NCBI RefSeq assembly: GCF_900129985.1
Contig: NZ_FQXN01000003.1
Location: 186,001-250,000, forward strand
Direction: 5' to 3'
Source: Thermosipho atlanticus DSM 15807
GTDB lineage: Bacteria > Thermotogota > Thermotogae > Thermotogales > Fervidobacteriaceae
DNA length: 64,000 nt
A program made the position numbers and the translations under genes. Shown one piece after another: positions 7,656 to 16,355 of this stretch (positions within the stretch are counted from its first letter, which is position 1; every line of letters starts with the position of its first letter). Under the pieces are notes generated by a model that was not told where the DNA came from, did not search any database, and was given only the letters and a program-made list of their open reading frames with translations.

Positions 7656-9014
7656 TTAATAGCCAAATGAGAAAATACCAGTACCACCTTTATAATAGTA
7701 GAAAATAGCAACATAATCTCCTTTTTTAACCTTGCTAATTATCTCGTTCCAATCTTTTAGATTTTCAATATTATATGTTTCTCCATTTATAGCTATTCTA
7801 AAAATTACGAATCCTTTTGAAATATAATTATTTGAACTTTCGGTAACAATGACTCCTTTTATATTTTCAGGGATTTGGTAAGATTCTCGATCAGCGTTTG
7901 AAATTTCATCAACTTTAATTCCAATGAATTCTTTTGCTTCAATATTATCTTCATTACTTTTAGAAGCTTTGCCAAGAACAACTTCAATTACCTTTATTTT
8001 TCCTTTTCTATCAAATTTAATTTTAACTTTTGAACCGGGGGTGTAATTATGAATGACAGAAGCAAGTTCACTTGCAGAAGTTACTGAAATTCCTTCAACT
8101 TCCAAAATTACATCTCCTTCTTTTAATCCTGCTTTATCAGCAGGAGAGTTTTTAATTATCTGAGCAATATAAACTCCTTTATTAACCTTAAGTCCCAATG
8201 CTTTTTGAAGCTCAGGTGTAACAGTTTGCATGTAAACACCTAAGAATGCTTTTACTGCTTTACCAGTTTCGATTATGCTTTCAATAAATCTTTTTGCAGT
8301 ATTAATTGGAATTGCAAAGCCAATATTCATTGCTTCAGAAGGTGCAATGATTGCAGTGTTAATTCCTATTACTTGTCCATGGATATTTAACAGTGGACCT
8401 CCACTATTTCCAGGATTAATGGCGGCATCTGTTTGAATAAGATTTGTATAATAGCCGCTTCTATCTGGTTTGGGAATTTTTCTTCCAACGGCGGAAATGA
8501 CACCTAAAGTAACTGTATGTTGAAAACCTAGAGGATTGCCAATAGCAATGGCCCATTCTCCTATGTTTAAATTATCAGAGTCTCCAAATTCAAGAACTGG
8601 TAAATCTTTATTTTTAGGATCAATTTTTATTATTGCTATATCTAATTCTTCATCGCCTCCAATATATTCTGCATTAAATTCACTTCCATCTAGAAGAGTA
8701 ACTTTTATTTCTTCAGCTTTTTCTACAACATGGTAATTTGTAAGAATATATCCTTTTTTGTCAAATATAAATCCTGAACCTAAGCTTGTGGCTTTTTGCT
8801 GGTATTGTTTTGGTATGTCTCCAAACCAACGTTTGAAGAAATCTTGAATAAAAGGATCTACATAACTTGTGGAATAAACAACCGCTTCAATTTTTACTAC
8901 TGCTGGTGCACACTCTTTTACAACATTTACTACAGGGCTTTCATAATTTGGGTTTACAAAGCCGTAAATTAGTATGCTTAAAAAAACTAATGTGAAAGCT
9001 ACGTATTTTTTCAT
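7656..9014 (-). CDS. HtrA/DegP-type periplasmic serine protease
   Basis: Exported quality-control protease. The 452-residue protein has an N-terminal signal sequence or anchor (about residues 4-20), then a trypsin-like domain with catalytic His95 (TNYHVV), Asp125 (ELDIAIIK) and Ser204 (GNSGGP), then a PDZ domain around residues 255-350 (GVYIAQIIKNSPADKAGLKEGD). A C-terminal part from about 365 looks like a degenerate second PDZ domain. This is the usual DegP/DegQ/HtrA plan. ATG start with AGGAGGTG upstream. It is transcribed toward the rubredoxin gene and away from the TPR gene. Confidence 0.95.
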   Translation of the reverse strand: MKKYVAFTLVFLSILIYGFVNPNYESPVVNVVKECAPAVVKIEAVVYSTSYVDPFIQDFFKRWFGDIPKQYQQKATSLGSGFIFDKKGYILTNYHVVEKAEEIKVTLLDGSEFNAEYIGGDEELDIAIIKIDPKNKDLPVLEFGDSDNLNIGEWAIAIGNPLGFQHTVTLGVISAVGRKIPKPDRSGYYTNLIQTDAAINPGNSGGPLLNIHGQVIGINTAIIAPSEAMNIGFAIPINTAKRFIESIIETGKAVKAFLGVYMQTVTPELQKALGLKVNKGVYIAQIIKNSPADKAGLKEGDVILEVEGISVTSASELASVIHNYTPGSKVKIKFDRKGKIKVIEVVLGKASKSNEDNIEAKEFIGIKVDEISNADRESYQIPENIKGVIVTESSNNYISKGFVIFRIAINGETYNIENLKDWNEIISKVKKGDYVAIFYYYKGGTGIFSFGY

Positions 9015-9127
9015 TAAGACACCTCCTCTTTATATTAAATGTGGATAAAAATCAAGATTCTACACATTATTTGACTATAAATTTAATTATTGAGTTCTAA
9101 AATAAAGTTTTCAAATTTTACGTAATG

Positions 9128-9136
9128 TGTTATAAT
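9128..9136 (+). promoter_or_regulatory. Extended -10 promoter of the 9-21 kb run
   Basis: TGTTATAAT is an extended -10 element (TGnTATAAT) about 40 nt before the TPR gene start. The -35 region is weak, as is common with extended -10 promoters. Confidence 0.55.
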
Positions 9137-9174
9137 GTAAATGAAAAGTAACAAAGGTATTGGAGGTGATAATT

Positions 9175-10239
9175 ATGAAGGTAGAAATGATAGTAAAAAA
9201 TACACCTGTTGTTATTACAGATGAATCACCTTTTTTTATAATGTTAAGAGATTTATTTTATTCTGGTGACTGGGAAAAATTAAAAAAGGATTTTAAAGAA
9301 GAAAATTTTTTGTTTCATATAAGAAATTTGGAGTTTTTAGAAAAAAACGTTGTTATTTTGGATGAAAATTTTTATGAACCTATTATTTGGTCTGAATTGG
9401 TTTCATTTATGAGCAAAAACTCTATTACTCCAGAGAAGTTTGAACATGCAACGGTGGATGGATTATATGATTTAGCCGTAGAGTATGCTGATAAATCATT
9501 AATTGGTGATGCGAAAAATATTTTGGAATTTGCAATAAAAGCTGACAAAAATTATGCCCCAGCTTACGAATTTTTAGGAAGTTTATTAATCGAAAACGGA
9601 GATATAGAAAGAGCTGTTAAATATCTCGAACGGGCTATTGAAATAGATCCTTGGTTGGTACAAGGTTATTCGACTTTGGGAGAGGTTTATTATAATTTAG
9701 GAAAGTATAATTTAGCAGTAAAGTATTGGGAAAAAGAAATTGAATATGCTCCAAATGATTTATTTACTTATTTTATGTTGGCTGATGCATATACAAGAAT
9801 GAAAGATTATCAAAGTGCAATCGAAATCTTAAATAGATTGTTAGAATTTGATAAAAATAATATTATTGCCATGTATGAGTTGGCTCAATTGTATAGAGAA
9901 ATTGGGAAGGAAGCAGAGGCTAGAACTGTTGAAGAAGAAATTCTAGATTCGGAGCCAATAGATGCTAATGGTATAGAAATTTGGGCAAAAATTCAAATGA
10001 AATATGGTAGATATCAGGAGATAGTTAGGGTAGTTGAGCCGATGTTGAAAACAAAATATAATGCTGTTGATTTGAAAACTTTGCTTATTGTTCCTTATAT
10101 GAAACTTGGAGAAATCGAGAAAGCCAGAAAGTTATTTGAAGAAGTTAAACGAAATGATTTTTGGTACGCTTATAGTAAAAAAGAAATATTTGATCAATTT
10201 TTAACAGAAAGGGAGAAAGAGCTTTGTGGTATATTATAA
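9175..10239 (+). CDS. Tetratricopeptide-repeat protein
   Basis: A 354-residue protein without signal peptide, probably a cytoplasmic scaffold. From about residue 110 it contains consecutive 34-residue TPR units, recognisable by patterns such as ADKNYAPAYEFLGSLLIENG, AIEIDPWLVQGYSTLGEVYY and YAPNDLFTYFMLADAY. The first 100 residues are not TPR and I cannot place them. The start is the ATG at 9175, 4 nt after GGAGGTGAT; a TTG at 9160 is in frame but overlaps that ribosome site. It overlaps the prepilin peptidase gene by 16 nt, but TPR proteins are too general for function to be assigned. Confidence 0.85.
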   Translation: MKVEMIVKNTPVVITDESPFFIMLRDLFYSGDWEKLKKDFKEENFLFHIRNLEFLEKNVVILDENFYEPIIWSELVSFMSKNSITPEKFEHATVDGLYDLAVEYADKSLIGDAKNILEFAIKADKNYAPAYEFLGSLLIENGDIERAVKYLERAIEIDPWLVQGYSTLGEVYYNLGKYNLAVKYWEKEIEYAPNDLFTYFMLADAYTRMKDYQSAIEILNRLLEFDKNNIIAMYELAQLYREIGKEAEARTVEEEILDSEPIDANGIEIWAKIQMKYGRYQEIVRVVEPMLKTKYNAVDLKTLLIVPYMKLGEIEKARKLFEEVKRNDFWYAYSKKEIFDQFLTEREKELCGIL

Positions 10240-10925
10240 ATTTTGTATTTGGAGCGTTATTTGGAAGTTTTCTTAATGTTATAATTTATAGGAGCGTGGA
10301 GGGTATTAGCATAATTAATCCTCCACGTTCTTTTTGCCCGATTTGTAAAACTACTCTGAAATGGTATGATAATATTCCAATTTTAAGTTATATCTTTTTG
10401 CGCGGGAAGTGCAGATATTGTGGTGCTAAAATACCTTTGAGATACCTAATTGTTGAATTAGTACCAGCTTTTGGATTTTTAATTCACTCATTATTTTTTT
10501 CATTGCCAGTTACACTTATATTAAATTCGCTTTTATTTATTACGATTGCTGTTATATATATTGATTTGAAAATCATGATGATTCCTGATTTTGCTTGGCT
10601 AATTGTAGGATTTGCGGCAATTTTAGATATTTTTTTACACGGTGAACTTTTTTTGAGAGTTATTGCTTTTTCTACTGTTTTAATAATTCTTCTTATTTTG
10701 AAATTTAGATATAAAGATGGAATGGGTTCTGGAGATATCTTTTTGATGTCAGCTTTTTCGTTACTTTTATCTATACCACTTGCATTTTACATGATGGTCT
10801 TATCATCAATTTTGGGCATATTATTTGCAATTTTTAAGAAATCAAAAATAATACCTTTTGGACCTTTTATTTCATTAAGTGGGTACTTTTTGTATATGTT
10901 CAGTATAATATTTTTGATGAGATAA
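10224..10925 (+). CDS. pilD: Prepilin peptidase/N-methyltransferase (PilD/ComC type)
   Basis: Inner-membrane aspartyl protease that cleaves the leader of type IV prepilins and pseudopilins and methylates the new N terminus. The 233-residue protein has the N-terminal cytoplasmic methyltransferase-type segment with two zinc-binding pairs, Cys38/Cys41 and Cys63/Cys66, then several membrane helices with the catalytic aspartates Asp114 (YIDLKIMMIPD) and Asp171 in the GxGD motif (GMGSGD). The start is TTG at 10224 after GGGAGAAAGA. It is far from the pilC-pilQ cluster at 38.6-46.5 kb but probably serves it. Confidence 0.95.
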   Translation: MWYIINFVFGALFGSFLNVIIYRSVEGISIINPPRSFCPICKTTLKWYDNIPILSYIFLRGKCRYCGAKIPLRYLIVELVPAFGFLIHSLFFSLPVTLILNSLLFITIAVIYIDLKIMMIPDFAWLIVGFAAILDIFLHGELFLRVIAFSTVLIILLILKFRYKDGMGSGDIFLMSAFSLLLSIPLAFYMMVLSSILGILFAIFKKSKIIPFGPFISLSGYFLYMFSIIFLMR

Positions 10926-10943
10926 ATATATTGAGGTGAAAAA

Positions 10944-11408
10944 TTGAGGTTAATGTTGATAATTGTTAATATAATATTTTTGATGATTTTATATTTTATT
11001 TCACAGTTATATCCTGTGAAGTATTTTGATATTATATCGTCGAAGTACTTTGATAAATTGTTGATTTTGAGTGTTATAAAAGTTGAAAGTAATTTTTTCC
11101 CAAATGCTGAATCTCCCCTAGGCGCTTTCGGTTTAATGCAGCTTATGCCTAATACAGCCGAATGGTTAAATAAAAAATTTTTTGTTCAATATGATTATAG
11201 AAAGCCAGTGGAAAATATAAAATTAGGAGTTTTATATTTGGATTATTTATATGAATTGACGAAAAGCTTTGACAAAAGCTTAATATTTTACAATACTGGT
11301 CCAAACGCAACTGAAGAAACCATAAAAACTTCGGGAAACAAGTATTTGAATAAGATTATGAAAAGTTACTTTATATATAAACTTTTATATTGGAGTGATG
11401 ATTTATGA
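10944..11408 (+). CDS. Lytic transglycosylase, SLT domain
   Basis: Small exported or membrane-anchored muramidase that cleaves peptidoglycan glycan strands. One hydrophobic segment (residues 3-22) precedes a short soluble-lytic-transglycosylase domain with catalytic Glu48 in SVIKVESNFFP, followed by GAFGLMQLMPNTA and the N-terminal-substrate-groove motif YNTGPNA. At 154 residues it is a minimal version, similar to those linked with secretion or pilus systems that need gaps in the wall. TTG start after GAGGTGA. It overlaps nnrDE by 4 nt (ATGA). Confidence 0.9.
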   Translation: MRLMLIIVNIIFLMILYFISQLYPVKYFDIISSKYFDKLLILSVIKVESNFFPNAESPLGAFGLMQLMPNTAEWLNKKFFVQYDYRKPVENIKLGVLYLDYLYELTKSFDKSLIFYNTGPNATEETIKTSGNKYLNKIMKSYFIYKLLYWSDDL

Positions 11409-12949
11409 AAATAGTTTCATCAAATGAAATGAAAATGTTAGATAATAAGACAATTGAAAAGATAGGGATTGATTCATTGGTTTTAATGGAACGTGCAGGA
11501 TTAATGGTGGTGCAGATTTTGAAGAAGTATTTTGATGATCTTTCAGAAAAGAAGATTGTTGTAGTATGTGGTAAAGGAAACAACGGTGGTGATGGGCTAG
11601 TTGTTGCAAGAGAATTAATGAATTATACCAATGATGTGCTAGTAATCTTAATGGATGAATTTTCAACCAAAGAGAGCGAAACAAATTTTAAAGTTTATTT
11701 AAATTCAGGAGGAAAGTATGTAAAATTTGAAAAAAATAATATCGAATTAATTGAAAGAGTTATTGCGGAAAGCGATATCGTAGTTGATGCAATTTTTGGA
11801 ATAGGACTTACAAAGCCAGTAATTGGAGATTACAAAACTGTAATTGAAGTTATTAATAGATTATCAAAATTCACTGTAGCTGTAGATATTGCTTCTGGTT
11901 TATCATCAAATTCTGGGAAAATAATGGGAACATCTGTAAAAGCAGATTTAACTGTTACTTTTGAATTTCCAAAAATTGGTCATTTCATAAATTCTGGGAA
12001 AAAACTAAGTGGAGAATTAGAAGTAGTAAAAATTGGAATTCCAAAAAAGATAATTAATGAGAATATCTTCAATAAGTATGTTATAACTTCATCTTTGATA
12101 ACTATTCCTAAAAGAGAAGTAGAATCGAATAAAGGTACATATGGGAAGGTAATCGTAATAGGGGGTTCTAAAGAATTTTTTGGAGCCCCTCTTTTAAGCA
12201 CTCTTGGAGCACTAAGATCGGGAGTAGGAAAGGCGATAATTTGTGCTCCAAAGACTGTAGTTTTAAATGCAATAAATTATGAACCAGGATTAATACCATG
12301 TGTGATTGATGATGAATATTTTTCTCAAAAACATGTTCTCCAGATACTTTCGTTAGAAGATGAAAAGACAGTTTATGTTTTAGGGCCGGGAATCGGTAGA
12401 AAAAAAGAAACAAAAGAATTTATTGATACTTTTGTTAATAATACAGATAAACCAATTGTTGTTGATGCAGATGCAATTGTTCTTCTTTCGGAAAACAGAG
12501 AAAGTATAAAAGGTAGGGAAAATATTGTACTCACACCTCATCCTGGAGAATTTTCTCAATTTCTTAAATTGCCTCTAGATGAAGTTAAATATAATTATGA
12601 ACTTGTCAAGAAAATTGCTAAAGAATTAAAAGTAATAATTAACTTGAAGGATTCGACGTCTATAATTTCAGATGGAGATAAAATCTTTTTTAATATTTGT
12701 GGTAATAGTTCTCTTTCTAAAGGAGGAAGTGGGGATATTTTATCTGGTTTAATTGCAGGTTTTATAGCTCAAGGTTTAACATTATTAGAAAGTACTATAA
12801 CTGCTTCTTATGTATTAGGAAAGGCAGCAGAATTATATCGTCCTGAAGGAAGAAATTTTATTTCTGAAATAGTAAATTTAATACCTAAGGTAATCGAAGC
12901 AATTTTAAAGGAAAAGGAGGAAATTAATGGTAATATTCCCAGAATATGA
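11405..12949 (+). CDS. nnrDE: Bifunctional NAD(P)HX epimerase / ADP-dependent NAD(P)HX dehydratase
   Basis: Metabolite-repair enzyme that restores hydrated NADH and NADPH, damage that is faster at high temperature. The N-terminal YjeF_N epimerase half (about 1-210) shows LMERAGLMV, CGKGNNGGDGLVVAREL and VDIASGLSSNSG. The C-terminal ribokinase-like dehydratase half (about 235-505) shows VIGGSKEFFGAPLL, LGPGIGRKKET, VDADAIVLL, LTPHPGEFSQFL and GGSGDILSGLIAGF with its nucleotide-binding glycine-rich loop. The 514-residue length is the normal fused form (E. coli YjeF). It overlaps its neighbours on both sides, so it belongs to the operon. Confidence 0.96.
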   Translation: MKIVSSNEMKMLDNKTIEKIGIDSLVLMERAGLMVVQILKKYFDDLSEKKIVVVCGKGNNGGDGLVVARELMNYTNDVLVILMDEFSTKESETNFKVYLNSGGKYVKFEKNNIELIERVIAESDIVVDAIFGIGLTKPVIGDYKTVIEVINRLSKFTVAVDIASGLSSNSGKIMGTSVKADLTVTFEFPKIGHFINSGKKLSGELEVVKIGIPKKIINENIFNKYVITSSLITIPKREVESNKGTYGKVIVIGGSKEFFGAPLLSTLGALRSGVGKAIICAPKTVVLNAINYEPGLIPCVIDDEYFSQKHVLQILSLEDEKTVYVLGPGIGRKKETKEFIDTFVNNTDKPIVVDADAIVLLSENRESIKGRENIVLTPHPGEFSQFLKLPLDEVKYNYELVKKIAKELKVIINLKDSTSIISDGDKIFFNICGNSSLSKGGSGDILSGLIAGFIAQGLTLLESTITASYVLGKAAELYRPEGRNFISEIVNLIPKVIEAILKEKEEINGNIPRI

Positions 12950-13856
12950 GTTGAAACCTCAACAGTTCCACTATTTTCCAATAGATTGGTCGAAGATATT
13001 CGAAAATAGCAATCCTATTCATGTTGAAATAGGTTTTGGAAATGGAGAATATGCTGCGTATTACTGTAAACAATATCCTGAAATTAACTATATCGGTTTT
13101 GAACTATCAATAACCTCCATGATTAAAGCCCAAAAAAAATTAAAAAAAGATAATATAAAAAACGCTAAATTAATACTTGTTGATGGTAAATTTGCATTAA
13201 GAGAGTTTTTTGATGAGGAAACTATTGAAAAAGTAATTATGAATTTCCCTGTTCCGTGGTATAAAAATTCACAATCACATCGACGAATTATATTGAAAGA
13301 ATTTTTTGAAATATTGTCTGTTGTATTAAAGAATGGAGGTTGTTTTGAATTAGTTAGTGATCAAGAATGGTATGTAAAAGAAGCAAAAGAAAATGCTCAA
13401 AGTACAGGGTATTTTGAAGTTTTTCAAATTGAAAAGAATCCTCCGAGGGAATTTTATACTAGATATGAAAAAAAATGGATTAAGTTTGGTAGGGATATAT
13501 TTAAACTAAGAATAAAGAAAATAAAAAGCGGAAGAATTGAAAGATTAATTGGAGGTGTTCAAGAAATGCCACATGCGAAGGGTAAAATAGACATAACTAA
13601 AATTAACAGTCTTAAAGAAGCTGTATTTAAAGAATCGGATAAAATTTTTATAGTAAAAGGTATATATAAAGATATAAATAGTGAAAGTTATGTTATCAAA
13701 ATAATTTCAACTGATAAGGATTTTGTTCAACATTATTTTTTGTGTTTATATAGGAAAGATAATGAATGGATATTAAAGTTAGATAGTGAATCAAACCCAT
13801 ATAGAACTCCTGCCGTAAAATGGTCAGTAAAAAAGATTATGGAGGTGTTGAGTTGA
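12927..13856 (+). CDS. trmB: tRNA (guanine-46-N7)-methyltransferase with C-terminal extension
   Basis: Methylates G46 in the tRNA variable loop using S-adenosylmethionine. The methyltransferase fold occupies about residues 1-205: HVEIGFGNGEY (SAM loop), YIGFELS, and NFPVPWYKNSQSHRRI, equivalent to the family motif FPDPWpKxxHxKRR, then EFYTRYEKKW. Residues 210-309 form an extra C-terminal domain absent from the E. coli enzyme; longer TrmB proteins of this kind are, to my knowledge, seen in Thermotogales and some other thermophiles. ATG start with AAAGGAGG inside the end of nnrDE, a 23-nt overlap. Confidence 0.92.
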   Translation: MVIFPEYELKPQQFHYFPIDWSKIFENSNPIHVEIGFGNGEYAAYYCKQYPEINYIGFELSITSMIKAQKKLKKDNIKNAKLILVDGKFALREFFDEETIEKVIMNFPVPWYKNSQSHRRIILKEFFEILSVVLKNGGCFELVSDQEWYVKEAKENAQSTGYFEVFQIEKNPPREFYTRYEKKWIKFGRDIFKLRIKKIKSGRIERLIGGVQEMPHAKGKIDITKINSLKEAVFKESDKIFIVKGIYKDINSESYVIKIISTDKDFVQHYFLCLYRKDNEWILKLDSESNPYRTPAVKWSVKKIMEVLS

Positions 13857-14827
13857 ACTTTGGAATATTAGGTGCAGGAAGTTGGGGGATAGCATTCGGG
13901 AATTTGTTAAGAGATAATTCTCAAAATGTTTTAATATGGGGAAGGAGAAAAGAGTATGTTAATGAAGTGAATCAAACAAAAAGGACACCTTACCTTAAAA
14001 ATATAAGAGTCAATGTACCTCTTACTCATGACCTTAATGAGTTTTTAAATTTTACAGATATTCTAGTTATAGCTGTTCCTGTTCAATTTATTAGGGAAGT
14101 ATTTGAAAAGATAAAACAATTTGAACATAAAATTTTTTTGATTTTAAATTTGTCAAAAGGGATTGAGATAAAAACACAAAAGCGCGTTTCAGAAATAGTT
14201 TCAGAGTTTTTTAATGTACCTTATTCTGTTTTATCAGGACCTTCACACGCCGAAGAAGTTGCAAGTAAAATTCCCACTGCAGTTACTCTTGCGGGAGAAC
14301 ACTACGAGTTTTTGCAGAAAATAATTAGTAATGATTATTTTAGAGTTTACATTTCTAACGATGTTGTAGGTGTTGAAATAGCTGGAGCCCTTAAAAATGT
14401 CATGGCAATTGCTGCAGGAATTTTAGACGGTTTAGGGGGATGGGATAATTCAAAAGCTGCTTTAATGACGAGGGCTTTGTATGAAATGATAAAATTTGGT
14501 CAATATTTTGGAGCTAAAAAGGAAACTTTTTTTGGTTTAGCTGGAGTTGGTGATTTAATGGTTACTTGTAATAGTAAACATAGTAGGAATAGAAAATTAG
14601 GTGAATTAATAGTGAAAGAGAAAGATTTAAGTAAGATTCTAACTAATTCAAAAATGGTTGCTGAAGGAATGTATACTGTCAAAGCTGTAGTTGATTTCTC
14701 GAAAAAAGTTGGGATTGAAATGCCAATTTCAAATGAGGTATACGAAATCTTGTATAATGGTAAAGATCCAAAATTATCAATGTTGGAATTGATGAATAGA
14801 CCTTTGAAAAATGAGTGGTATATATGA
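13853..14827 (+). CDS. gpsA: Glycerol-3-phosphate dehydrogenase [NAD(P)+]
   Basis: Reduces dihydroxyacetone phosphate to sn-glycerol-3-phosphate for lipid synthesis. The 324-residue protein opens MNFGILGAGSWGIAFG, the Rossmann GxGxxG, and shows NLSKGIE, LSGPSHAEEV, the catalytic-lysine segment GALKNVMAIAAG, and GLAGVGDLMVTC with SRNRKLGE, all GpsA signatures. The start is a TTG at 13853 that overlaps the trmB stop codon (TTGA), with GGAGGTG 6 nt upstream. An upstream in-frame start at 13820 would add a tail that reads through trmB and is unlikely. Confidence 0.97.
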   Translation: MNFGILGAGSWGIAFGNLLRDNSQNVLIWGRRKEYVNEVNQTKRTPYLKNIRVNVPLTHDLNEFLNFTDILVIAVPVQFIREVFEKIKQFEHKIFLILNLSKGIEIKTQKRVSEIVSEFFNVPYSVLSGPSHAEEVASKIPTAVTLAGEHYEFLQKIISNDYFRVYISNDVVGVEIAGALKNVMAIAAGILDGLGGWDNSKAALMTRALYEMIKFGQYFGAKKETFFGLAGVGDLMVTCNSKHSRNRKLGELIVKEKDLSKILTNSKMVAEGMYTVKAVVDFSKKVGIEMPISNEVYEILYNGKDPKLSMLELMNRPLKNEWYI

Positions 14828-15174
14828 TTAATGAAATTATTAATTTATTGTTGGGTTCTCTTTTTTTAAGTACTTTATTAGGTTACGACAAATTTTTATT
14901 GAGTTTGTTAATTTCATTCTTAACTTGGATAGTAATTTTTCCAGGAAAGTATAATTTTTTGCTGTTAATTCTGGAAATTTTGAAAAATATTCCTAAGGTA
15001 ATTATTGAAGCTGTCGCAATCCTATTTTTAAAAAATGAGAAAATATCTATGGAAAAATATAAGGACGATTTCGAAATGTTAAGAAAAATAATTGTTATAA
15101 CTCTAACTCCAAAAACAATAGTTTTTGAACACGACGAAGATTACATTTATATTCATAAAATAGACAAGGGTTGA
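14824..15174 (+). CDS. Mrp/Mnh-type Na+/H+ antiporter subunit E-like protein
   Basis: A 116-residue membrane protein. Hydrophobic segments cover about residues 3-60, then a cytoplasmic tail contains VITLTPKTIVFEHDEDYIYIHKID, which matches the conserved TLTPGT-type motif and C-terminal region of MrpE. In Mrp complexes E is a small accessory subunit of the cation/proton antiporter. The ATG overlaps the gpsA stop (ATGA). Genes for F- and G-like subunits follow directly, which strengthens the call, but no large ion-translocating subunit (MrpA or MrpD) is nearby. Confidence 0.83.
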   Translation: MINEIINLLLGSLFLSTLLGYDKFLLSLLISFLTWIVIFPGKYNFLLLILEILKNIPKVIIEAVAILFLKNEKISMEKYKDDFEMLRKIIVITLTPKTIVFEHDEDYIYIHKIDKG

Positions 15175-15178
15175 TAAG

Positions 15179-15427
15179 ATGTTGGCAGTTATTGGAATAA
15201 TTTTATCTATTATTATTTCAATTTATATGACGTTTAAATGTAAAAATATTTATGAAAAGTTGATTCCTTTATTATCAATATCAACTAAAATATCTTTGTT
15301 GATTATGTTATTGTCGTATTTTTATAATTTACCTTATTTTTTTGAGGTCGGTTTACTCTATTTGTTATTATCAATTGGAGGCTCTTTTATAATTACATCG
15401 TTTGTTTCACGGAGTGATTTTCAATGA
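15179..15427 (+). CDS. Mrp/Mnh-type antiporter subunit F-like protein
   Basis: An 82-residue protein with three predicted membrane segments, the size and layout of MrpF. Sequence similarity is modest; the call rests mainly on size, topology and position between E-like and G-like genes, the normal E-F-G order. It starts 4 nt after the E-like gene and overlaps the G-like gene by 4 nt. Its partner large subunits are not in the window. Confidence 0.75.
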   Translation: MLAVIGIILSIIISIYMTFKCKNIYEKLIPLLSISTKISLLIMLLSYFYNLPYFFEVGLLYLLLSIGGSFIITSFVSRSDFQ

Positions 15428-15705
15428 CGTTATCTCAGACTATACTTATATATATAGGTGTATTCTTTATGATTGTAGGAAATTTTATAGCTTTAAAATC
15501 AAAATTTATTTTAAAAAAAATTCACTATCTTAGTGCAGGAGATACGGTTGGGGGAATTTTCATATTAATCGCTATAATGATGTCTAGTACATATTTTTCA
15601 AAAAGTTTATTGGCGTTAATAATTCTCTTGTTAGGTTCTCCTTCCATAACTTATTTCATTGCAAATACTCTTTCGAAGAGAGGTAGAAATATTGGAGATA
15701 GTTAG
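15424..15705 (+). CDS. Mrp/Mnh-type antiporter subunit G-like protein
   Basis: A 93-residue membrane protein with three hydrophobic segments. The stretch FMIVGNFIALKSKFILKKIHYLSAGDTVGG corresponds to the MrpG signature in which a short charged loop (R-x-H-a or K-I-H-y-x-S/A) is followed by T-x-G; ALIILLLGSPSITYFIA matches the conserved Pro-containing third helix. Shown here in pieces, these features give a better match than for the F-like neighbour. It overlaps the next gene by about 14 nt. Confidence 0.82.
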   Translation: MTLSQTILIYIGVFFMIVGNFIALKSKFILKKIHYLSAGDTVGGIFILIAIMMSSTYFSKSLLALIILLLGSPSITYFIANTLSKRGRNIGDS

Positions 15706-16354
15706 ATTTTTTTTATTAGTTTTAATGGTTTTAATAGCTGGGGTAGCTATTTTTTCACGTAAACCTTTTAATTCATTTATATTCAGAACTATTCTCAGCA
15801 TTTTGGCTGTTGGTTTATATGTTGTTTATCTTGCACCGGATGTTGCTTTGGCTGAAGCAATGTTGGGAGCACTTTTAACGACTTTTATTTATCTATTGGC
15901 ATTTAAAATTCATTCAGAAGTGAAAGTTGGAATTTTGATCTTACCAATTTTTTGTGAAAAATACCAATCAATGTATAAAGGAATTGTTCCTGAAATACTT
16001 GAACTTTTTGCTAAACAGCAAAATTACAAAATAAAATACATTGAGTTGAAAAATATGGATGAAATGCTTGAATATTTGAATGAATCACGGATAGATATTG
16101 GTATTTGTTATAATGGAGATTTTGAAATTTTAGAAGTTCCGGTATATGATTATAATGGAGATGAAAAAAATTATTTTGAAGTTTTAGAGTTAATGAAAAG
16201 TGAAAATAATCTTTCTGAATTAAAAAAATTAAAACATTTTAATTTGTCCTTTTGTTTTTCAGATAAAAATTCAATAATTTATGAGGAATTTGAACAATTC
16301 TATTCGAAAAGAACAATTGATGAAATAATCAATAAATATTTAGGGAGGTTATAG
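15692..16354 (+). CDS. DUF4040/MbhD-like membrane segment fused to a solute-binding-protein-like domain
   Basis: A 220-residue chimera. Residues 1-73 form three membrane helices with VVYLAPDVALAEAMLGALL, the DUF4040 signature of MrpA/MrpB-type and MbhD subunits of antiporters and membrane hydrogenases. From residue 77 the sequence turns soluble and resembles family-3 amino-acid binding proteins: VGILILPIF, YKGIVPEILELFAKQ, LEYLNESRIDIGIC, and a closing IDEIINKYLGRL like the family's last helix. The second lobe seems shortened. TTG at 15692 is chosen (GAGAGG upstream, protein starts MEIVRFF); the longer form from 15659 is possible. Role unknown; the binding-domain call is inference from pattern alone. 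Confidence 0.6.
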   Translation: MEIVRFFLLVLMVLIAGVAIFSRKPFNSFIFRTILSILAVGLYVVYLAPDVALAEAMLGALLTTFIYLLAFKIHSEVKVGILILPIFCEKYQSMYKGIVPEILELFAKQQNYKIKYIELKNMDEMLEYLNESRIDIGICYNGDFEILEVPVYDYNGDEKNYFEVLELMKSENNLSELKKLKHFNLSFCFSDKNSIIYEEFEQFYSKRTIDEIINKYLGRL

Positions 16355-16355
16355 C

